Under the pieces are notes generated by a model. It was not told the DNA's origin. It ran no database searches and saw only the letters and a program-made list of their open reading frames with translations. Shown here piece after piece: positions 21,364-30,170 of a stretch of DNA of 64,000 nt. The DNA is from Enterobacter mori (GTDB lineage Bacteria > Pseudomonadota > Gammaproteobacteria > Enterobacterales > Enterobacteriaceae). The DNA lies in NCBI RefSeq assembly GCF_025244905.1, contig NZ_CP104285.1, positions 2,790,001-2,854,000 on the forward strand. The letters run 5' to 3'. A program made the translations under genes and the position numbers. How positions within the stretch are numbered: the first letter of the stretch is position 1; each line of letters starts with the position of its first letter.

Positions 21364-22878
21364 TCAGGCGACAGCCTGGCTAACTTTAGGCATGGCGAGA
21401 CTCAACGCCTGTTGTTCATTCGCCTGTTCATGCAGCAACTCACCGGCAATTTCACCTTCACGCATCACGACGATGCGGTCGGCAACGCCAAGCACCTCCG
21501 GCAGATCGCTGGAGGCGAACAGCACCGCCACGCCGCGTTTTGCCAGTTCATAAATCACGTTGTAGATTTCGTGTTTCGCCCCCACGTCGATACCGCGCGT
21601 CGGCTCATCCAGCAAAATGACCTTCATATCTTCCGACAGCCAGCGGCCCAGAATGGCTTTTTGCTGATTACCTCCGGAGAGATTCATGATCAGCTGCTCC
21701 GCCCCCGGCGTTTTGATGTTCAGCGAGCGGATATGGTGGTCGGCGTTGCTCGCTTCCCAGCCGTCATTGATCAGGCATCCCGCGCGGATGTATTTGCGTC
21801 TTGCAGAGATATTGATGTTGTCGCGTACCGAGTGGACCGGAATGATCCCCTCCGCCTTGCGATCTTCCGGGCAGAGCATCATGCCCGCATTGATCGCGTG
21901 AGCGGGCTTCTGGATATCGATTTTTTGCCCGTCAATGTAAACCTGCCCCTGTGCGATCCGCGTGCCGCCAAACAACCCTTTCATCAGCTCGCTGCGCCCT
22001 GCCCCGACAAGACCAAACAGCCCGACGATTTCCCCGCTGCGCACCGAAAGAGAAATCGGCGTGCGCACGCCGGGCGCTTTAACGTTATCCAGACGCAGGC
22101 GCTCCGGGCCGTACTCGCGCGGCTGCCAGTGGTAAATATCGCCCAGCTCGCGTCCGACCATCGCCTGAACCAGCTGGTCATGGTTAACCTGCGCCATGTC
22201 CGTGAACGTCCGCACGTAGTGACCGTCCTTAAACACGGTGATGGCATCGCTTAGGGCAAAGATCTCCTCCATACGATGCGAAACGTACAGAATAATGCGC
22301 CCTTCTTTGCGCAGCTCGCGGATCACGCGGAACAGATTTTCAATTTCACGGGCAGAAAGTGAACTGGTCGGTTCATCAAAGGCGATAATCTTGGCGTTAC
22401 GCGCCAGCGCCTTGGCAATTTCAACCATCTGCCACTGGCCGATGGAGAGATATTTGAGGGGCGTTTGCGGATCAACATCCAGCCCAAGGTGTTTAAGCTG
22501 CAGCCCCGCTTCGTAATTGAGTAGCGAACGATTCACCACGCCGCTTTTGTGCGGAAGCTGACCTAAATAGATGTTCTCTGCCACGGTCATTTCAGGAATG
22601 AGGTGCAGTTCCTGATAGATGATGGCGACCCCGGCATTGAGTGCCGCCGTCGTATCGGCAAATGCCACTTCTTCGCCGCGTATAGCCAGCGTGCCGGTTG
22701 TGGGGGTGTAGTTACCGCTGAGAATTTTCAACAGCGTGGATTTTCCCGCGCCGTTCTCCCCCATCAGCGCGTGAACCTGACCGGCATGACAGTCGAAGCT
22801 GATATCGGTCAGCGCGTTAACACCGGGGAACGTTTTCCCGATGCCGCGAAAAGAGAGATAGGGATCTGACTGTTGCAT
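21364..22878 (-). CDS. araG: L-arabinose ABC transporter ATP-binding protein AraG
   Basis: This 504-residue protein has two fused ABC ATPase domains. The first has Walker [10 protein letters not shown], signature [15 protein letters not shown] and Walker [11 protein letters not shown]. The second has a degenerate P-loop GLVGAGRSE and signature [15 protein letters not shown], the usual asymmetric arrangement of sugar importers. It energises arabinose uptake with AraH and AraF. A hairpin between araF and araG probably lowers its expression relative to the binding protein. Confidence 0.96.
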   Translation of the reverse strand: MQQSDPYLSFRGIGKTFPGVNALTDISFDCHAGQVHALMGENGAGKSTLLKILSGNYTPTTGTLAIRGEEVAFADTTAALNAGVAIIYQELHLIPEMTVAENIYLGQLPHKSGVVNRSLLNYEAGLQLKHLGLDVDPQTPLKYLSIGQWQMVEIAKALARNAKIIAFDEPTSSLSAREIENLFRVIRELRKEGRIILYVSHRMEEIFALSDAITVFKDGHYVRTFTDMAQVNHDQLVQAMVGRELGDIYHWQPREYGPERLRLDNVKAPGVRTPISLSVRSGEIVGLFGLVGAGRSELMKGLFGGTRIAQGQVYIDGQKIDIQKPAHAINAGMMLCPEDRKAEGIIPVHSVRDNINISARRKYIRAGCLINDGWEASNADHHIRSLNIKTPGAEQLIMNLSGGNQQKAILGRWLSEDMKVILLDEPTRGIDVGAKHEIYNVIYELAKRGVAVLFASSDLPEVLGVADRIVVMREGEIAGELLHEQANEQQALSLAMPKVSQAVA

Positions 22879-22912
22879 AACGACTCCGTGATTCCTGTAG
22901 TGTGTACGTCTG

Positions 22913-22934
22913 GCCCCTCAGGTGAATGAGGGGC
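22913..22934 (-). terminator. Intercistronic hairpin between araF and araG
   Basis: An 8-bp perfect stem GCCCCTCA with a 6-base loop has no T run. It probably protects the abundant araF message from 3' decay and attenuates araGH, a common arrangement in binding-protein-dependent operons. Confidence 0.6.
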
Positions 22935-22948
22935 ACAATCACAGCGTA

Positions 22949-23938
22949 TTACTTACCGCCCAGTCCTTTTTTCGCCAGCTCCTCTTTGAAGTTGTCGCGG
23001 GTGATCAGCACCACGTCGGTCACTTCGGTGAATTTCGGCGGTTCAGCCCCTTTGGTCACCCAGTTGTAGAGCATTTCGCTCGATTTGTAGCCGTGAACAT
23101 CCGGGCTTGGCAGCAGCGAGCCATAGAAGCCGGTCGCCTGCGCTTTGGACAGTTCGCTGACCGCGTCCACGCCGTTGATGCCGATGCCGATAACATCAGG
23201 CGCTTTGAAGCCCTGGCCTTCGGTTGCGCGCACGCCGCCCAGCACGGTGTTATCGTTCATGCCAACCACCAGCCAGTGTTTCACTTCAGGATGCTGAACC
23301 AGCATGGAGTTTGCTGCATCAAAGGCACCGGGAATGTCGTTAGATTTGGTCGGCACTTTATAGATCTGCTTTTCCGGGAAGCCGGCCGCTTTCAGGGCGT
23401 CCATTGAACCGGTAGTACGACGACGCGCCGTGTCCAGCTCGTCAGCGGTAATCGCCATCACGCCGGTTTCTTTTACATCCCAGCCGCGTTTTTGCATCTC
23501 TTTATAGAGTTCCTGGCCCTGACGTTCACCGATTTTGGTCGCCGCCATCATCACCAGCGGTACGCTATCCATCGGCTTGCCTTTGGCATTGACGAACTGG
23601 TCATCAACGGCAATGACCTTCATGTCGTAACCGCGCGCCTTCGCGGCAATGGCAGAACCCAGCTTCGGATCCGGCGTACAGATAACGAAACCTTTCGCCC
23701 CGCTGGCCGCCAGGCTGTCAATGGCATTCAGGGTTTTTTCACCGTCCGGCACGGCGATTTTAATGACTTCAAAACCTAAATCTTTCCCGGCCTTATCGGC
23801 GAATTTCCACTCCGTCTGGAACCAGGGTTCTTCGGGCTGTTTTACCAAAAAACCGAGTTTTAAATTCTCAGCCATAGCGGATTGTGACATAACGGCAGCC
23901 AGACCGATGGCCGCCAGCGCTTTAGTAAATTTGTGCAT
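22949..23938 (-). CDS. araF: L-arabinose-binding periplasmic protein AraF
   Basis: This 329-residue periplasmic binding protein has a signal peptide MHKFTKALAAIGLAAVMSQS cut near AMA-ENLK. The mature part has the type I sugar-binding fold with KLGFLVKQPEEPWFQTEWKF, including the lysine and tryptophan that contact arabinose in E. coli AraF. It is the first gene of araFGH. Regulation by AraC and CRP is known for E. coli; I could not mark convincing AraC half-sites here. Confidence 0.96.
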   Translation of the reverse strand: MHKFTKALAAIGLAAVMSQSAMAENLKLGFLVKQPEEPWFQTEWKFADKAGKDLGFEVIKIAVPDGEKTLNAIDSLAASGAKGFVICTPDPKLGSAIAAKARGYDMKVIAVDDQFVNAKGKPMDSVPLVMMAATKIGERQGQELYKEMQKRGWDVKETGVMAITADELDTARRRTTGSMDALKAAGFPEKQIYKVPTKSNDIPGAFDAANSMLVQHPEVKHWLVVGMNDNTVLGGVRATEGQGFKAPDVIGIGINGVDAVSELSKAQATGFYGSLLPSPDVHGYKSSEMLYNWVTKGAEPPKFTEVTDVVLITRDNFKEELAKKGLGGK

Positions 23939-24254
23939 GGTAAACTCCAGCTTTAGTATTCTTTTCTGTAGGGAATATCAGCGTGCTTCGTATTTAATCG
24001 GACTTAAAACAAGGCATTAGCGCTTACCTCGTTATAAGCGTTAGTGCTGGTGATAGTTTTAGCGGGAAATTAATCATCCATAAGAGAGCGGCATCACACC
24101 GCAGAATTACAGTAATTGCGTACATAAATTCAGCGGAAAATGACATAAAAACGGCAGGAATTGTCAGACAATTAAAATGAGGTTAAGCAGAATAATCCAT
24201 AAGATTAGCCAAGAAGTCCCTGACAGCCGGACGCTGCAGCGCCCGGCGAGAAAT
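23939..24254. other. araF promoter region
   Basis: This 316-bp A+T-rich stretch separates araF from the DJ-1-like gene, both on the minus strand. It must contain the araFGH promoter. I saw no perfect CRP palindrome and no clear AraC half-site pair, only TAGC and TCCATA elements with the wrong spacing (about 24057-24082). A G+C-rich hairpin just after the DJ-1 stop may end that transcript. Confidence 0.45.
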
Positions 24255-24812
24255 TTACCAGGCGTAATAGATGTGATCCGCGTGATCGCGGGCAGGCGCT
24301 TCGTCACCCAACAGGCGAGCAGAAAGGGTCAGCGCGAAGTCAAACGCGTGGCCCAGGCCTTTACTGCTGATCAGGTTTTTATCCTCTACGACTGGCGCAT
24401 CAACGTATTCTCCGTCAGTGACCGTCTCCCATAATTCTCCCGAGCATACGTAACGCCGCCCCTTCAGCAGCCCATTTCCGCCGAGCACGCGCGCCGCGGC
24501 AGAACAGATTGGGCAGATCAGTTTACCGTTTTCATCATGGGTGGACACGAAACGGATAACCTCCGGGCTAGCGGCCAGATTGACGCTGCCCTGCGGGCCT
24601 CCGGGTAAAACCACCGCGTCATAAAGCGTGTCCAGACGTTCGGCCAGGGTACTGTCAGCCACCATCGGAATATTATGGTAGCTCACCACCGCACGGGACT
24701 CTGCGCAGGCCAGGGTTTCCACCTCAATATTCAACCGACGCAGAATATCAATCGTAATAATTGCTTCTGCTTCCTCAAAACCAGGTGCCAGCAGCACCGC
24801 AACGTTCGCCAT
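24255..24812 (-). CDS. DJ-1/PfpI family protein
   Basis: This 185-residue class I glutamine-amidotransferase-like protein of the DJ-1/YajL group begins MANVAVLLAPGFEEAEAI, with the conserved acidic residue near 13-14. The nucleophile elbow is ICPICSAAARVLGG, where Cys103 aligns with the reactive cysteine; an extra Cys100 lies three residues before it. Family members act as redox-responsive chaperones or glyoxalase/deglycase-like enzymes; the substrate here is unknown. It stands alone between araF and ftnB, a position not occupied by this gene in E. coli as I remember it. Confidence 0.8.
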   Translation of the reverse strand: MANVAVLLAPGFEEAEAIITIDILRRLNIEVETLACAESRAVVSYHNIPMVADSTLAERLDTLYDAVVLPGGPQGSVNLAASPEVIRFVSTHDENGKLICPICSAAARVLGGNGLLKGRRYVCSGELWETVTDGEYVDAPVVEDKNLISSKGLGHAFDFALTLSARLLGDEAPARDHADHIYYAW

Positions 24813-25318
24813 GTTAACCTCAGTGAATGGAACACATTAAAACACTGTTTCATTTTCACAAAGTCATCAGGAACAATCCTGCACGGCGATCACATTACTG
24901 GCATTTTTCCAAAAATTGATTTAGCGCAACTTTACGCCTATAGAATATATTATGAATTAATCATGCATATTTGTTCTATTCGCAGAATATTCTTTTATCA
25001 GACTATTTAACGCTGTAATTCCAGAGCAGTAAATATATCAACACACTGCAAAATCAATCACTTATTGATATGTTAATTTATATCTATCTGTTTGAGATTC
25101 TGTACTATATTAAAATTTGTAATGTATGGTAAATACGGGAGGATTAAGAGTTTTCTTAATCCAGAGAAAAGGGTATGCTTATTTATATCGAACACAGGAT
25201 GTGAATATTCGGTCAACTTCCGTCAATGCAGAATGCCCTTCTGCCATGTGATTTTATGTACCTGCCGGGTCAGGTTTAGCTGCGGACATCACGTCCCACA
25301 GTCAATAAGGATATGAGT
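24813..25318. other. Gene-free A+T-rich region before ftnB
   Basis: This 506-bp stretch separates the divergent DJ-1-like gene and ftnB. It is markedly A+T-rich around 24900-25110. The short open frames lack ribosome sites and gene-like composition. It should hold both promoters; I see no repeat, terminator or RNA gene that I can support. Confidence 0.5.
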
Positions 25319-25822
25319 ATGACTACCCAAACGATGATGCAAAAACTGAATGCCCAAATGAACCTGGAGTTCTACGCCTCCAATTTGCACCTGCATTTGA
25401 GTGCGTGGTGCTCCGAAAACAGTCTTACTGGTTCAGCCACGTTCTTTCGTACTCAGGCACAAAGTAACGTCACGCATATGATGCGCGTCTTTAACTTTCT
25501 GAAAGCTGTAGGGGCAAACCCTATCGTAAAAGCCCTGGACACGATCGACGATAGCTACACTTCGCTGGAAGAATTGTTCCAGAAAACGCTTGAAGAGTAT
25601 GAACAGCGTTGCAACACACTCAGCAAACTGGCCGATGAAGCCAAAGCGCAGCACGACAGTATTACCCTGAAATTCCTGCGCGATATGGACAAAGAGCAAC
25701 AACAGGACGGCACGTTGCTCAAAACGCTTGCGGACGAACTCCGCAATGCGAAACATGCCGGTTTATGCCCGGAGCAGACTGACCGTCATCTGCTCGACAT
25801 TGTCACCGTTCAGCGTCACTGA
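25319..25822 (+). CDS. ftnB: Ferritin-like protein FtnB
   Basis: This 167-residue four-helix ferritin-like protein begins [24 protein letters not shown] and is close to E. coli FtnB. The first ferroxidase glutamate (QMNLEFYAS) is present, but the E-E-x-x-H motif of FtnA is changed to AQSNVTHMM, so the iron-oxidising centre is incomplete, as known for FtnB. ATG 25319 has AAGG eight bases upstream and gives the family length; ATG 25313 is too close to it. In Salmonella FtnB helps iron-sulfur repair and virulence; that role is only inferred here. Confidence 0.92.
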   Translation: MTTQTMMQKLNAQMNLEFYASNLHLHLSAWCSENSLTGSATFFRTQAQSNVTHMMRVFNFLKAVGANPIVKALDTIDDSYTSLEELFQKTLEEYEQRCNTLSKLADEAKAQHDSITLKFLRDMDKEQQQDGTLLKTLADELRNAKHAGLCPEQTDRHLLDIVTVQRH

Positions 25823-25971
25823 GCGTTACTGACCTGCTCCTGACCGGGGCAGGTTCCTCTCACAACCTCCTGCTTTGTCTGAGATTTAACAAATCAGATC
25901 TTGCTCCCAATGAATAACCCTACATCGTGTAATGATTTATTTAATTACATAATGTTTGACGAGGGAGCATC

Positions 25972-27315
25972 ATGATCACCATTGAGTTTATTGTTGTTAT
26001 TGCCTGTCTGCTGGTCGGGACCCGCTTTGGCGGGATGGGACTGGGGCTAATAAGCGGTATTGGCCTGTTTATTCTGAGCTTCATTTTTGGGCTTCAACCC
26101 GGCAAACCGCCGGTTGACGTGATGCTGACCATTCTCGCGGTGATTGGCTGTGCGGCCACCCTGCAGACTGCCGGTGGTCTGAATGTGATGATGCAGTTTG
26201 CCGAACGTCTGTTGCGCAAACACCCTCAGCACATCACGCTCCTCGCCCCCTTTACCACCTGGATGCTGACCTTTCTGTGCGGTACGGGCCACGTGGTGTA
26301 CACCATGTTCCCCATCATTGCGGATATTGCGCTGAAAAAAGGGATCCGCCCGGAACGCCCCATGGCGGTAGCCTCCGTGGCCTCGCAAATGGCCATCACC
26401 GCCTCGCCTGTATCGGTCGCGGTTGTGTCGCTGGTGTCGATTCTCGGCGCGCAGCACGGAATCGGTCACGCGTGGGGGATCCTGGAAATCCTCGCCGTAT
26501 CAGTTCCCGCCTCGCTGTTTGGGGTAGCGATTGCGGCCCTGTGGAGTTTGCGTCGCGGCAAAGATTTAGCGGATGACGTGGAGTTTCAGGAAAAACTGAA
26601 AGATCCGAAACAGCGAGAATTTATCTATGGCAGCACGGAAACGCTCATGAATCAGCGCTTCCCGAAACAAGCCTACTGGTCGACCTGGATCTTCTTCACC
26701 GGGATTGCCATCGTGGTTCTGCTCGGTGCCGTACCTGAATTGCGCCCTGCTTTTGAGGTAAAAGGCAAAATGGCGGCGCTTTCGATGAACCTTGTCATTC
26801 AGATGATGATGCTGATTGCCGGTGCTGTCATGCTAATGGCCTGCAAGGTGAATGCCTCTGCCATCTCGAACGGTGCGGTGTTTAAAGCGGGAATGGTCGC
26901 GATCTTCTCGGTGTTTGGCGTAGCGTGGATGAGCGATACCTTTTTCCAGGCGCATCTGGATGAACTGAAAATGGCGCTGGAAGGGGTCGTCAAAAGCCAC
27001 CCGTGGACCTATGCCATTGTACTGTTTCTGGTTTCTAAACTGGTGAACAGCCAGGCGGCGGCGTTAACTGCGGTTGCACCGATGGGGTTAATGCTGGGCA
27101 TCGATCCGAAAATGCTGATCGCCTTCTTCCCGGCCTCCTACGGCTACTTTGTCTTACCGACCTACCCCAGCGATCTGGCCTGCATTGGCTTTGACCGCTC
27201 AGGCACCACCCGCATCGGCAAATTTATCATTAACCACAGCTTCATCCTGCCGGGGCTGATTGGCGTGAGCTGCGCCTGTGCGGCGAGCTACCTGCTGGTC
27301 CAGACTTTCTTCTGA
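25972..27315 (+). CDS. Anaerobic C4-dicarboxylate transporter, Dcu family
   Basis: This 447-residue inner-membrane antiporter has about ten hydrophobic helices. It resembles DcuA/DcuB of E. coli throughout (LQPGKPPVDVMLTILAV, LCGTGHVVYTMFPII, IRPERPMAVASVASQM, FINHSFILPGLIGVS-like end). These proteins exchange fumarate, malate or aspartate for succinate during anaerobic growth. I cannot separate DcuA, DcuB or a third paralogue by eye, so no symbol is given. It has a GAGGGAG ribosome site and lies between ftnB and yecJ, where E. coli has no transporter. Confidence 0.85.
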   Translation: MITIEFIVVIACLLVGTRFGGMGLGLISGIGLFILSFIFGLQPGKPPVDVMLTILAVIGCAATLQTAGGLNVMMQFAERLLRKHPQHITLLAPFTTWMLTFLCGTGHVVYTMFPIIADIALKKGIRPERPMAVASVASQMAITASPVSVAVVSLVSILGAQHGIGHAWGILEILAVSVPASLFGVAIAALWSLRRGKDLADDVEFQEKLKDPKQREFIYGSTETLMNQRFPKQAYWSTWIFFTGIAIVVLLGAVPELRPAFEVKGKMAALSMNLVIQMMMLIAGAVMLMACKVNASAISNGAVFKAGMVAIFSVFGVAWMSDTFFQAHLDELKMALEGVVKSHPWTYAIVLFLVSKLVNSQAAALTAVAPMGLMLGIDPKMLIAFFPASYGYFVLPTYPSDLACIGFDRSGTTRIGKFIINHSFILPGLIGVSCACAASYLLVQTFF

Positions 27316-27355
27316 TCGTATCTCGGGCGACTGACAGGGTCGCCCGTTTCACGGC

Positions 27356-27607
27356 TTAGTGAGACTCGCCCTGCGGGGTGAATCGCAGCTCAATCAGTGC
27401 GATGGCTTTCTGAATTGCGCGAAGCGTAACCGGATCGGCCGCCGCGGGATGGCTGGTAAAATCGATGTTTTTCAGCTGGGTCGACATTTTTTCACGCACT
27501 TCGACAGGCGCGATAACGTCAATCACATCAAGGATTTGCTTAATAACCAACTGACAGGCAACGACGTCAGAGACCAGTTCCTGATCGGCGCTCAGGTTTT
27601 GTGACAT
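27356..27607 (-). CDS. yecJ: YecJ family protein (DUF2766)
   Basis: This 83-residue cytoplasmic protein of unknown function matches E. coli YecJ in length and position next to azuC. It is acidic, mostly helical and has no signal peptide or membrane helix. A GGAGAAAC ribosome site precedes the ATG. Confidence 0.8.
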   Translation of the reverse strand: MSQNLSADQELVSDVVACQLVIKQILDVIDVIAPVEVREKMSTQLKNIDFTSHPAAADPVTLRAIQKAIALIELRFTPQGESH

Positions 27608-27685
27608 GGGGTTTCTCCTTAGTTAAAGGCCGCCATAGTAGCAAACCGAGCGCCCTTTCATCTCTTTCTCGTCACCCGCAGGCAT

Positions 27686-27712
27686 AAAAAAACCTGCCGA
27701 AGCAGGTTTTTT
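27686..27712 (-). terminator. Rho-independent terminator of azuC
   Basis: The stem AACCTGC/GCAGGTT with a TTCG loop is flanked by A and T runs and starts right after the azuC stop. It can work in both directions. The AzuCR transcript of E. coli ends the same way. Confidence 0.85.
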
Positions 27713-27713
27713 A

Positions 27714-27797
27714 TCAGAACATCGCACCCGGTGGGACGTCTTTGAAAGTCGTGCAGTAGTTAGCCCACATGCTTTTCAGGATTTTGCGCAGTTTCAT
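27714..27797 (-). CDS. azuC: Small protein AzuC (27 residues), on a probable AzuCR dual-function RNA
   Basis: The reading frame encodes 27 residues starting MKLRKILKSM and ending KDVPPGAMF, nearly the same as the 28-residue E. coli AzuC. The amphipathic, basic N-terminus fits a membrane-associated peptide. In E. coli the transcript acts both as mRNA for AzuC and as a base-pairing regulatory RNA, and AzuC binds the glycerol-3-phosphate dehydrogenase GlpD. A -10-like TATTAT (about 27846-27851), a perfect CRP site upstream and the immediate terminator define a transcript of about 160 nt. Whether the RNA activity is conserved cannot be judged from sequence alone. Confidence 0.88.
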   Translation of the reverse strand: MKLRKILKSMWANYCTTFKDVPPGAMF

Positions 27798-27879
27798 TAT
27801 GATGCTCCAGTAACGTGTTATGCAGGTGTTATTGTCAATGCGCTTATAATATGACCGCCATCACAAAAATCAATCATTT

Positions 27880-27895
27880 TGTGATGAACATCACA
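27880..27895. promoter_or_regulatory. CRP-cAMP site upstream of azuC
   Basis: TGTGATGAACATCACA is a perfect CRP palindrome about 37 bp upstream of the predicted azuC -10. AzuC expression in E. coli depends on CRP and carbon source, which this placement supports. Confidence 0.78.
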
Positions 27896-28031
27896 CCAAC
27901 AAATCCACCAGTGCTACAACAATGTTACGAAAAAAGCCGCAAAATCCACAGGTTACGTCCATATAAATTCCAGTAAATTTTTATAAAAAATTTTGATACG
28001 TCTGGAAAATTATGGATGCCATCGCAAATTG

Positions 28032-28670
28032 TTAACCAACAATCCCACGCACGAAAGCTTCGATCTCTTTATCCTGGCAGTTTTCAAAGAAACACTGCTG
28101 GAAGCGCTGGCCGGATACGGCGGTTTTCACCAGTTCAGGATCGATGGCGCGCAGGGTATCGAGGTAATTTTCTTTCACCACCGCCGCTTTCACCTGATTC
28201 AGGATCCCCGCGTTACGCACCTGCGGCTCTTTACGCTCTGGCGGATAACCCTCGCCGTTACGACCCGTGAAGGCTTTCTCAAAGATAAAGCGCACGTTCA
28301 ATTCAGCGCCCCAGCCAAAACCTTTGGCAAATGGCAGGGACAGCGCGTTGCCGTTGTTGATCTGCGCAAACAGGAAGGCGTCAGCAGGATCGATGCAATA
28401 GCCGCAAATCACGCCCGGATGGATATTCAGCGACATCAGCGCCCCCTGGCCGGTACCGCAGCCGGTCACGACAAAATCCACGGCTCTGGCATTCAGCAGA
28501 ATGCTCGCCATAATGCCCAGATGGATATAAGTAAGATGGTGATCGTTCTCGTCGCTCATCCCGACGTTATACACCGGGAAGCCTTTTTCATCGGCAACGG
28601 CTTTTAGCTCATTGAGGATGATGGGGTTTTTAGCTGCCTGGCTGTTTTCCATCATCAGCGCAATTTTCAT
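28032..28670 (-). CDS. RpiB/LacA/LacB family sugar-phosphate isomerase
   Basis: This 212-residue protein has the RpiB-type fold: N-terminal MKIALMMENSQAAKNP, catalytic cysteine loop VVTGCGTGQGALM (about 67-79) and the metal-free isomerase core. It is longer than E. coli RpiB (149 residues) and has an added C-terminal region of about 60 residues. The substrate is not known; related proteins isomerise ribose- or galactose-type phosphates. It sits alone between azuC and yecR, a place where E. coli has no gene of this type. Confidence 0.8.
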   Translation of the reverse strand: MKIALMMENSQAAKNPIILNELKAVADEKGFPVYNVGMSDENDHHLTYIHLGIMASILLNARAVDFVVTGCGTGQGALMSLNIHPGVICGYCIDPADAFLFAQINNGNALSLPFAKGFGWGAELNVRFIFEKAFTGRNGEGYPPERKEPQVRNAGILNQVKAAVVKENYLDTLRAIDPELVKTAVSGQRFQQCFFENCQDKEIEAFVRGIVG

Positions 28671-28917
28671 CGTGTCTCTCCTGAATGTGTGGCGGACAAG
28701 CCCGCTGTGGATACCTTATCCTCTTAACCTTACTATCAAACAAACACTCTTTCAAATTAAGTGAAAATGTGTTTTAAAAAACGCAATTGGGCTCACAGTT
28801 TCGTGACCTGATGCTGTTCGTTGCGAAGAGAAAGGCTTGATCTTCGGGCTATTCGAGGCATTGACTGGAACGGTGGAAGTTAAAATAGCGTATTTCCCTC
28901 TTCACGCAGAGTGAACC

Positions 28918-29256
28918 ATGAAAAGAGTAATCATCGCCGGAACGATCCTGCTTGTCGCGGGGTGCAACGTTAACCGTCAGGCGGAGGTCAGTCACCTTGA
29001 CGCCCCCAACGGGATTGTCCGACTGGACTACGGCCAGGCCATGCTGCAAAACGCCCATTCCGACGCGTATGTGAATAACGGCACCGCAGTAAAAGCCTGT
29101 CAGAGCATGGGGTATGCTACCGCCTCCGCCTACGGTCAGCCTGTCAAAACCTGTACCCTGATTAGCGGATCGCTGTGCCTGAACGAGAGCATGACCATTC
29201 AGTATAAATGCATGGGCTATGCCGTTAATCCTAACGCCACGAATCCATGGTATTAA
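28918..29256 (+). CDS. yecR: YecR family lipoprotein
   Basis: This 112-residue lipoprotein has a signal peptide with lipobox LLVAGC (Cys at about residue 16) and four further cysteines (VKACQSMG, VKTCTLISGSLC, QYKCMGYA). It matches E. coli YecR, which belongs to the FlhDC/FliA regulon. Upstream, TTAAAATAGCG (28880-28890) resembles half of an FlhDC box, so flagellar control is possible here too. The function is unknown. Confidence 0.85.
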   Translation: MKRVIIAGTILLVAGCNVNRQAEVSHLDAPNGIVRLDYGQAMLQNAHSDAYVNNGTAVKACQSMGYATASAYGQPVKTCTLISGSLCLNESMTIQYKCMGYAVNPNATNPWY

Positions 29257-29262
29257 TGTCGT

Positions 29263-29288
29263 CTGCCAGCACCGCTGGCAGTTTTTTT
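29263..29288 (+). terminator. Rho-independent terminator after yecR
   Basis: The perfect stem CTGCCAGC/GCTGGCAG with a 3-base loop is followed by seven T. Confidence 0.88.
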
Positions 29289-29458
29289 AATTAAGAACAC
29301 AAATAATTCTCATTAATAAATATAAAAAGTGCCAATGCGTGTTATTCCCATTCGTATTTTTAAATAAACAAATATTTATTTTACGTTTTGCAAATAATTA
29401 AATAACAAATTATAGTGTCGCTCATTGTGAACCAGAAATAATAAACCGGAGCGCCACC

Positions 29459-29956
29459 ATGCTGAAAACTGAAATGATCGACAAGCTCAATGCTCAAATG
29501 AACCTTGAGCTTTATTCATCCCTTCTTTACCAGCAGATGAGCGCCTGGTGCAGCTATCACAGCTTTGAAGGGGCCGCCGCGTTTCTGCGTCGTCACGCAC
29601 AGGAAGAGATGACGCACATGCAGCGTCTCTTTGATTATCTGACGGATACGGGCAGCCTGCCGCACATTGATACGGTTGCCTCTCCGGTTGCTGAATACGG
29701 TTCTCTTGATGAACTGTTCCGCGCCACTTACGAGCACGAACAGCTGATCACCCAGAAAATTAATGAACTGGTTCACGCTGCAATGACCGGCCAGGATTAT
29801 CCGACCTTTAATTTCCTGCAATGGTACGTCGCTGAGCAACACGAAGAAGAAAAACTGTTTAAATCCGTGCTGGATAAATTGTCTCTGGCCGGTAAATCAG
29901 GAGAAGGTCTTTACTTTATTGATAAAGAACTGGCGACCCTCGATACGCAAAATTAA
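29459..29956 (+). CDS. ftnA: Bacterial ferritin FtnA
   Basis: This 165-residue iron-storage protein forms a 24-subunit shell. All ferroxidase ligands are visible: Glu17 in QMNLELYSS, Glu49/Glu50 and His53 in AQEEMTHM, and the later EHEQ and [12 protein letters not shown] acidic clusters. It begins [20 protein letters not shown], as in E. coli. It has its own terminator and forms a single-gene unit between yecR and tyrP. Confidence 0.95.
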   Translation: MLKTEMIDKLNAQMNLELYSSLLYQQMSAWCSYHSFEGAAAFLRRHAQEEMTHMQRLFDYLTDTGSLPHIDTVASPVAEYGSLDELFRATYEHEQLITQKINELVHAAMTGQDYPTFNFLQWYVAEQHEEEKLFKSVLDKLSLAGKSGEGLYFIDKELATLDTQN

Positions 29957-29963
29957 TTCCCAC

Positions 29964-29990
29964 ACGGTGCTGAACTCTCAGCACCGTTTT
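29964..29990 (+). terminator. Terminator after ftnA
   Basis: A 10-bp perfect stem ACGGTGCTGA with a 4-base loop ends in four T. Confidence 0.78.
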
Positions 29991-30061
29991 AATGCCCCCC
30001 TCTACTTATTACCTCTCCCGTTCGCCTCCACAATTCAACATATGCCTCCCCCTCGCCAAGT

Positions 30062-30125
30062 CGTAAACTTAAAATTACACACGTTGTAACGGTGATTTGA
30101 CGAGTTCACACTTTTCCCTTACTCT
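30062..30125 (+). promoter_or_regulatory. tyrP promoter with two TyrR boxes
   Basis: Two adjacent TyrR-box-like elements follow TGTAAA-N6-TTTACA: a stronger one at 30062-30079 (CGTAAA..ATTACA) and a weaker one at 30085-30102 (TGTAAC..TTGACG), their centres 23 bp apart. The weaker box overlaps a -35 (TTGACG) with 17-bp spacing to a -10 (TACTCT, 30120-30125). The same strong/weak arrangement controls tyrP in E. coli. Confidence 0.6.
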
Positions 30126-30170
30126 GCGCCGCAGATTAGGTCGCGATTAAGAATCGTTGTAGAGGAAAGC

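Noticed and set aside
23939..24170. AraC operator half-sites before araF
   Set aside because: TAGC and TCCATA elements are present, but their spacing (13 rather than 7 bases) does not fit an AraC half-site.
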